The position numbers and the translations under genes were made by a program. 36,271 bases of DNA, from the NCBI GenBank assembly GCA_017555595.1, contig JAFZGC010000126.1:1-36271 (forward strand), in the 5' to 3' direction. Positions 31,789-36,271 of the stretch are shown piece after piece; the first letter of the stretch is position 1; every line of letters starts with the position of its first letter. This stretch comes from Paludibacteraceae bacterium. Lineage in GTDB: Bacteria > Bacteroidota > Bacteroidia > Bacteroidales > Paludibacteraceae. Under the pieces are notes generated by a model, which was not told the origin of the DNA, ran no database searches, and worked only from the letters and a program-made list of their open reading frames with translations.

Positions 31789-33251
31789 TGTGTGATAATA
31801 TCTTGTTTGCGTATGGTGACCATAGCACCGAACTGATTGCCAAATTGATTGCCGACATCTCCTGCAAATGAAACTCCAAAATCTAATCCCCATGCTTTCT
31901 CTACATGTTTGGAACATTCCAATAGAAAAGCTGTATTCTGAGATTCTATAGGATGATGATATGTGCCATAATTATTGACATGAGAACAGATTACGCGATA
32001 TTTATACCCGTAGATATCTCCTTTAACACCAATAAAATGTGCTTTGATGCGATTATTGAGTGTATAAATGGTGCCGTCAGTATTATAAATAGGCGATGTG
32101 ATAAATGGATTGCCTATTGTTCGATACCAATAATTCCAGCCATTTTGGTATATACTATTCTTGTAATAACTATCATTACCGCCAAAAATAAATCCATCTT
32201 TATCGTGAAATGGCCCCGACTGATCAGTAGTTTGAATAAATTCGTAAGTCAAACTACTGACAAAAGGCCAATATTGTTGCGTGATATTGATTCCCCATAA
32301 TCCGTCGGGATTATTCATTCCAAACCCAATAAATTCTATAGGACCATCTTCAAATATATTCTGCCAATAAGCGCTGACTTTCCATTTTTTTCCTTTAATA
32401 TCTAATGCTAGTATTTGGCTGCCAATATGATTGCCTTGTGCATTGATTTGATCTGTATCCATTGCCCCCCCAGATTTAACGAGCAGTGCATTCAAAAATG
32501 CATTCCAATTATTTCCTAAATCGCCATATACTGGTGAATAACCTCCCCATTGAGCTACGTGGTGAAACTCGTAGCTGAGATTGATAGGGAATTTGCCTCC
32601 TATTTTACCTCCAACCCATTTGTGGTGTATCATCGCTTTGTTAATATATACATTATCCACCATCCACATGTTGCTGATACCACCACGAATTTCTACATAT
32701 CCATATAATCCAGGAAAAGCAGTCCAGCGATCTATACCAACACTCACTTTAGATATGGGATGAGCGTTATTAGAAAATAATAACCCTCCACTTGTTAACT
32801 CGCTATCAGGAGCTCCCCATTGAACTGGCTGAATACCTGCCGTAATATCGAAAATATAAAGACGGACATGCGCATATGCAAGATTGCTGTAGGCAGACAA
32901 TGTACGATTGACTTTTGGGAATGCTATTTGATTGGGACCTTGGAGTTGCCCTGTAATCGAAAGAGCAAAGTCATAATCAAACCAGCGCTTTGGACAGGTA
33001 GCGGGTTTGTAAATACCAAGAAGTAAATTGCCACTATGCGGCGCCACTGCTACACTTCCATTTCTGTTAGTTTGTAGCCAAAAAGGACTATGCTGCCCTG
33101 AAGATGCTAGTGCGTGAATACCCGCATTGTACAATAAGGTATCTCCCATACTATGGGACTGCTGAATTGCTAAGGGGCACCAATCCCATGCGAACGCCGA
33201 AGTTGTAGTCAAGATGCAACTTATAGTTAATATGACAATATTAATCTTCAA
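31782..33251 (-). CDS. capsule assembly Wzi-type outer-membrane protein
   Basis: 489 residues with a signal peptide ([21 protein letters not shown]). The mature start has the family pattern YNAGIHALASSGQHSPFWLQTNRNGSV, and later barrel strands include GIQPVQWGAPDSELTSGGLLFSNNAHPISKVSVG and WNAFLNALL. Wzi proteins are outer-membrane barrels that help attach or organise capsule polysaccharide at the surface; Bacteroidota homologues are common in glycan loci. It overlaps the kelch lipoprotein gene by 11 nt and the next glycosyltransferase by 7 nt. Confidence 0.87.
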   Translation of the reverse strand: MKINIVILTISCILTTTSAFAWDWCPLAIQQSHSMGDTLLYNAGIHALASSGQHSPFWLQTNRNGSVAVAPHSGNLLLGIYKPATCPKRWFDYDFALSITGQLQGPNQIAFPKVNRTLSAYSNLAYAHVRLYIFDITAGIQPVQWGAPDSELTSGGLLFSNNAHPISKVSVGIDRWTAFPGLYGYVEIRGGISNMWMVDNVYINKAMIHHKWVGGKIGGKFPINLSYEFHHVAQWGGYSPVYGDLGNNWNAFLNALLVKSGGAMDTDQINAQGNHIGSQILALDIKGKKWKVSAYWQNIFEDGPIEFIGFGMNNPDGLWGINITQQYWPFVSSLTYEFIQTTDQSGPFHDKDGFIFGGNDSYYKNSIYQNGWNYWYRTIGNPFITSPIYNTDGTIYTLNNRIKAHFIGVKGDIYGYKYRVICSHVNNYGTYHHPIESQNTAFLLECSKHVEKAWGLDFGVSFAGDVGNQFGNQFGAMVTIRKQDIITQW

Positions 33252-34200
33252 TACGGTAAAAAGTATTTAGCACACCATGACTATCGTTTTCTCCTCCTCC
33301 TACAAAGGCAACTCCATTGATTGTAAATGCAAATCTATTTTCTCCTGTTTCATTGGTAACCCCTGCCTGTGTCCATTGATTGGTATGGATGTCGTATCGC
33401 AACATGTCATCATACAATTTGCCATCTGTCAATGAACCACCAAAATACCGCCCTCCAACCAAATAAATATATTGATCCGTACTTACGCAAACTGCCATTT
33501 CTCGTCTAGATGGTACTCGGGCTTTGGTTATCCATTCTGCATCCCATTGTATCTCGTACCAGCAATCAAGACTATGAGTGTTATATCCTGTCCCGTAGAA
33601 GTGCCTCCCATGTAAAGAAACTCCTGCCCCAGCCATAGCAATCCTATCTTTACGGTTTGCACGCTCTATGATAGTCCATGATTCTGTTTCTATATCAAAG
33701 CAGATAATATCGGCTGTGAAATCTGTTCCAAAGCCATGAATACAATAAATTTTGTTTCCGTCCTTATAAGGAATGACTCCAACGGTGTTAAGATTGGGAA
33801 AATCAGCTAACCGTTTCCAGTTATTGCTCGAAGGAGTATATTCCCACCAATCGCTCAAATATGAACTATCTTGATAAATAGAATTACGAAAACCTAATCC
33901 AACATACACTTTGTCATCAACACAGCATGCGCATCCATTGACGCGACTATTTAAAGGAGTATTTCCAAGGGAGCTCCAAGTATCTTGTTGTGGATTATAT
34001 TTCCACAGGTCGCGATGTATTTGTCCTTTCTCATCTCGTCCGCCAAACAGATACCCCTCTTCACCGTAGCTCCAAGCTGTAGCACTGGTTCGATGAACAG
34101 GAATATCACAGCGGGGCGTAACGTGACTTGGTGTGTTTGGCAAATTCATTTGGCAACCACACAATACAATGCATATTCCTATCCACCAATTTACCTTCAC
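33241..34200 (-). CDS. kelch-repeat lipoprotein
   Basis: 319 residues. Lipoprotein signal with lipobox LCGC (C16), then about six kelch-type blades. Examples: [18 protein letters not shown]...[23 protein letters not shown]...[37 protein letters not shown]...[15 protein letters not shown], and [15 protein letters not shown]. This is a beta-propeller on the periplasmic or outer face, perhaps glycan-binding. Its partner is unknown. It overlaps lptB by 4 nt and wzi by 11 nt, tying it to the LPS/capsule operon. Confidence 0.85.
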   Translation of the reverse strand: MKVNWWIGICIVLCGCQMNLPNTPSHVTPRCDIPVHRTSATAWSYGEEGYLFGGRDEKGQIHRDLWKYNPQQDTWSSLGNTPLNSRVNGCACCVDDKVYVGLGFRNSIYQDSSYLSDWWEYTPSSNNWKRLADFPNLNTVGVIPYKDGNKIYCIHGFGTDFTADIICFDIETESWTIIERANRKDRIAMAGAGVSLHGRHFYGTGYNTHSLDCWYEIQWDAEWITKARVPSRREMAVCVSTDQYIYLVGGRYFGGSLTDGKLYDDMLRYDIHTNQWTQAGVTNETGENRFAFTINGVAFVGGGENDSHGVLNTFYRIED

Positions 34201-34943
34201 TCCGCTACTTTGGTCTTCTTTTTCAATTCAAAATCTCTACCCAAATAATTCTTTCTCACTACAGGGTTAGCAGCTAGTTCCTCCGGTGTGCCATGGAAGA
34301 GAATCTTACCTTCAAACAATAGATATGCACGGTCGGTAATCATCAATGTCTCATCTACGTTGTGGTCTGTGATCAAGATGCCGATATTCTTATCCTTTAA
34401 TCGCCAAACTACATCCTGAATCTCTTGTACAGCAATTGGATCCACACCAGCAAATGGTTCGTCCAGCATCACGAACTTAGGCTCGATTGCCAAGCAACGC
34501 GCAATCTCTGTACGGCGGCGTTCACCTCCCGAAAGACGGTCGCCGATATTTTGGCGGACGTGACCGAGGTTAAACTCCTTGATGAGTTGCTCCAGTTTCT
34601 CCTGCTGATACTCTTTGCTAAAATCGGTCATCTCCAATACCGAGCGGATATTATCTTCCACCGTCATCTTGCGAAAAACGCTCGCTTCTTGTGGTAGATA
34701 GCCAATACCCAATTTTGCGCGACGGTACATAGGCATATTAGAAATGTCCAAGTCGTTGAGAAATATTTTTCCACTATTGGGCAATACTAAGCCTGTAGTC
34801 ATGTAGAATGTGGTGGTTTTGCCTGCACCGTTTGGCCCCAGCAATCCCACAATCTCACCTTGCTCTAGGTAGATGCTCACATCATTCACCACAGTACGTT
34901 TGCCGTACTTCTTGTACAAATGCTCTGTTCTTAGTTTATCCAT
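34197..34943 (-). CDS. lptB: LPS export ABC transporter ATP-binding protein
   Basis: ATPase of the LptB2FG complex that pulls LPS from the inner membrane. 248 residues with Walker [11 protein letters not shown]-loop [19 protein letters not shown], signature [16 protein letters not shown], Walker [14 protein letters not shown] and H-loop ITDHNV; these match LptB rather than other ABC ATPases. It stands 10 nt after xth and overlaps the kelch gene by 4 nt. lptA, lptC, lptF and lptG are not in the window. Its place at the head of a glycosyltransferase run links core/O-chain synthesis to export. Confidence 0.93.
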   Translation of the reverse strand: MDKLRTEHLYKKYGKRTVVNDVSIYLEQGEIVGLLGPNGAGKTTTFYMTTGLVLPNSGKIFLNDLDISNMPMYRRAKLGIGYLPQEASVFRKMTVEDNIRSVLEMTDFSKEYQQEKLEQLIKEFNLGHVRQNIGDRLSGGERRRTEIARCLAIEPKFVMLDEPFAGVDPIAVQEIQDVVWRLKDKNIGILITDHNVDETLMITDRAYLLFEGKILFHGTPEELAANPVVRKNYLGRDFELKKKTKVAE

Positions 34944-34952
34944 ATCCTTGCC

Positions 34953-34970
34953 TTTAACCTCTAACCTCTA
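34953..34970. repeat. AACCTCT words forming the xth 3' end
   Basis: Two tandem copies of aacctct (34956-34962 and 34963-34969) encode the last residues EVRG and the stop of xth. On the coding strand the sequence is gaggttagaggttaaaggc, a close match to the gaggttagaggcgaaaag word inside the HAD gene. Confidence 0.6.
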
Positions 34971-35718
34971 TACTAACTGGACAATGGTCGGAATGTACCA
35001 CCTCCGCCAATATCATTGCATCGCTTACGCGCTCTTTCAATGGTTCGCTTACCCAATGATAGTCTATTCGCCAACCCACATTTCTCGCTCTGGATGCAGC
35101 GCGGAAACTCCACCAACTGTATTTTTCGCCACTCTGGTCAAACATACGGAAGGTATCCACCATACCGCTTGCTTCCCATTGGTCAAGCCATGCGCGCTCT
35201 TCAGGCAAGAAACCACTCACACCCACTTGACGCTCTGGGTGATTGATGTCTATGGGCTTATGGGCGATGTTATAGTCACCACAGACTACAATGTTGGGGC
35301 GCTCTTTGCGCAGTTCGTTGATCCATACGATGAAGTCCGCCAAAAAGTCCATCTTATATTCATATTTTGGACCTTCTGCTTCGCCTGATGGAATATACAC
35401 ACAAACTACAGTCACATCGCCATAATCTGCACGAATAACACGTCCTTGACAATCGTATTTTGGGTTGCCCATACCTACTACCACACGGTCGGGTTGAATA
35501 CGCGTGAAAATGGCAACGCCAGAATAGCCCTTTTTCTCTGCGGAGTGGATGTAACTCTGATAACCCAGCTCCTGCATAGTCATTACGTCAATCTGGTCGG
35601 GCTGTGCCTTACTCTCCTGAATGCAAAACACATCGGGTTGCTCTACAGCCAACCAGTCAAACAGCCCCTTGCTTATCGCACTACGAATGCCGTTGAGGTT
35701 ATACGAAATAATCTTCAT
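34954..35718 (-). CDS. xth: exodeoxyribonuclease III (AP endonuclease)
   Basis: Repairs abasic sites and trims 3' ends in duplex DNA. 254 residues with the EEP-fold landmarks [14 protein letters not shown] (N7), QESKAQ (E34), [30 protein letters not shown] and SDHCPV at the C-terminus. Normal length. The gene starts 1 nt from the stop of the T9SS cargo gene upstream and ends 10 nt before lptB. The final residues seem to be rewritten by a short repeat word without loss of the active site. Confidence 0.95.
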   Translation of the reverse strand: MKIISYNLNGIRSAISKGLFDWLAVEQPDVFCIQESKAQPDQIDVMTMQELGYQSYIHSAEKKGYSGVAIFTRIQPDRVVVGMGNPKYDCQGRVIRADYGDVTVVCVYIPSGEAEGPKYEYKMDFLADFIVWINELRKERPNIVVCGDYNIAHKPIDINHPERQVGVSGFLPEERAWLDQWEASGMVDTFRMFDQSGEKYSWWSFRAASRARNVGWRIDYHWVSEPLKERVSDAMILAEVVHSDHCPVSIEVRG

Positions 35719-35719
35719 C

Positions 35720-36271
35720 TTAACGTACGATTTTCCTACTGCCAGAGGTGGTCTGGATGATATATGTACCTCGTCCCAATTCCTCTATATTTGTAATGGT
35801 TTGTTTCTGTCCAAGGATGTTGTAGATAGCGATTATTTCTTGATTTTGGATGGTATTCTCTACAGCGTCTTCTATATCTTCCACACCGCCTTTGTACTTG
35901 AATTTAATCACACCATCTACTTCTTCTATTGCCTCAATAGCATGGTCTTCAATTTTTGTATATGCACTTGCTCCAGCAGGGAATAGGTCTGTCCCCTTTC
36001 CATAATCGCTTGTGTTACTTTTTGCCTCAATCAAGTCCACTCCCATCTTGCTGGAAGTATTATTCACGGTATTTTGATACCATTTATTGTAATTATATTG
36101 TACCTTCGTAAGCATCATACCATGACCTGGCAGAGAAGCACCCCAACCGTCTTGTTGACGATTTTCGATCAGATAGAATGTAGCAGGATCAGGATCATTA
36201 CCGATCAAGTTATGTTGGTCAGTCGTTGAGATCAACAATGCCTCAGTGTTTTTCTGCACATCTCTCAATAC
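35720..36271 (-). CDS. C-terminal part of a T9SS-secreted protein, probably M6-type metalloprotease
   Basis: The frame is open to the window edge, so only the last 183 or so residues are visible. The segment FYLIENRQQDGWGASLPGHGMMLTKVQYNYNKWYQNTVNN resembles the region after the active site in M6 (immune-inhibitor-A-like) metalloproteases, where an LPG(H/E)G...(V/I)xYxxxxWxxNTVN pattern is usual. The zinc motif itself lies outside the window. The last 70 residues form a type A sorting domain (YNILGQKQTITNIEELGRGTYIIQTTSGSRKIVR), the signal for export and cell-surface attachment by the type IX system. It is upstream of xth by 1 nt. Confidence 0.75.
   Translation of the reverse strand, partial: VLRDVQKNTEALLISTTDQHNLIGNDPDPATFYLIENRQQDGWGASLPGHGMMLTKVQYNYNKWYQNTVNNTSSKMGVDLIEAKSNTSDYGKGTDLFPAGASAYTKIEDHAIEAIEEVDGVIKFKYKGGVEDIEDAVENTIQNQEIIAIYNILGQKQTITNIEELGRGTYIIQTTSGSRKIVR

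Noticed and set aside
31789..31917. N-terminal extension of the GT2 gene ending at 31069
   Set aside because: The extra 43 residues lie inside the Wzi-type gene, are Cys/Arg-rich and come before the normal GT-A fold start.

Overview
The window looks like chromosomal DNA of a member of the order Bacteroidales (phylum Bacteroidota). Several independent signs agree. At least seven promoters have the Bacteroidota form TTTG-N20-TAnnTTTG. The order DUF6089-like barrel(s)-uppS-bamA-skp-skp is typical of the phylum. dnaN is followed by a DnaQ-like exonuclease. A C-terminal type IX secretion (T9SS) sorting domain is present at the right edge. Shine-Dalgarno sequences are largely absent. Base composition is moderate and becomes AT-rich in the polysaccharide genes. 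Species cannot be named.

Left part (1-13.5 kb): murI diverges from dnaN through two back-to-back promoters. Then come an exonuclease, rnz and radA. An envelope-biogenesis operon follows: two DUF6089-like barrels, uppS, bamA and two skp/ompH chaperones, then a 40-residue small ORF and an MFS transporter that ends at a strong terminator.

Middle (13.5-22 kb): tRNA-Lys(UUU) on the minus strand, ispG with a short insert domain, an orphan ABC ATPase, ruvB and a HAD phosphatase end at a strong terminator. Then there are three minus-strand genes of unknown function (an AT-rich membrane/lipoprotein pair and a small conserved-looking protein), and grpE-dnaJ.

Right part (22-36.3 kb): a surface-glycan locus of two converging operons. 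The plus operon holds a GT39-type glycosyltransferase, a GtrA-type membrane protein, two unassigned outer-membrane barrels and an O-antigen polymerase/ligase. The minus operon runs from a T9SS cargo protein (C-terminus only) through xth and lptB to a kelch lipoprotein, a Wzi-type barrel and five GT2 glycosyltransferases, one fused to a WaaP/KdkA-like sugar kinase. From lptB onward every gene overlaps its neighbour by 4-11 nt, which suggests translational coupling. The two operons meet at a terminator hairpin that lies inside the 3' end of one coding region and holds the stop codon of the other.

The most unusual signal is not a gene. Junctions between genes, and also several coding regions, carry short words (7-18 nt) repeated two to five times in tandem or near-tandem. 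The same words occur in unrelated places: one word family lies inside both murI and an ABC ATPase gene, and one 10-nt unit lies both in front of rnz and inside ispG. Where they fall in genes they keep the frame and seem to add short peptide inserts. This looks like an active process that writes low-complexity words into DNA, including into conserved housekeeping proteins, and it is the main candidate for something undescribed here.
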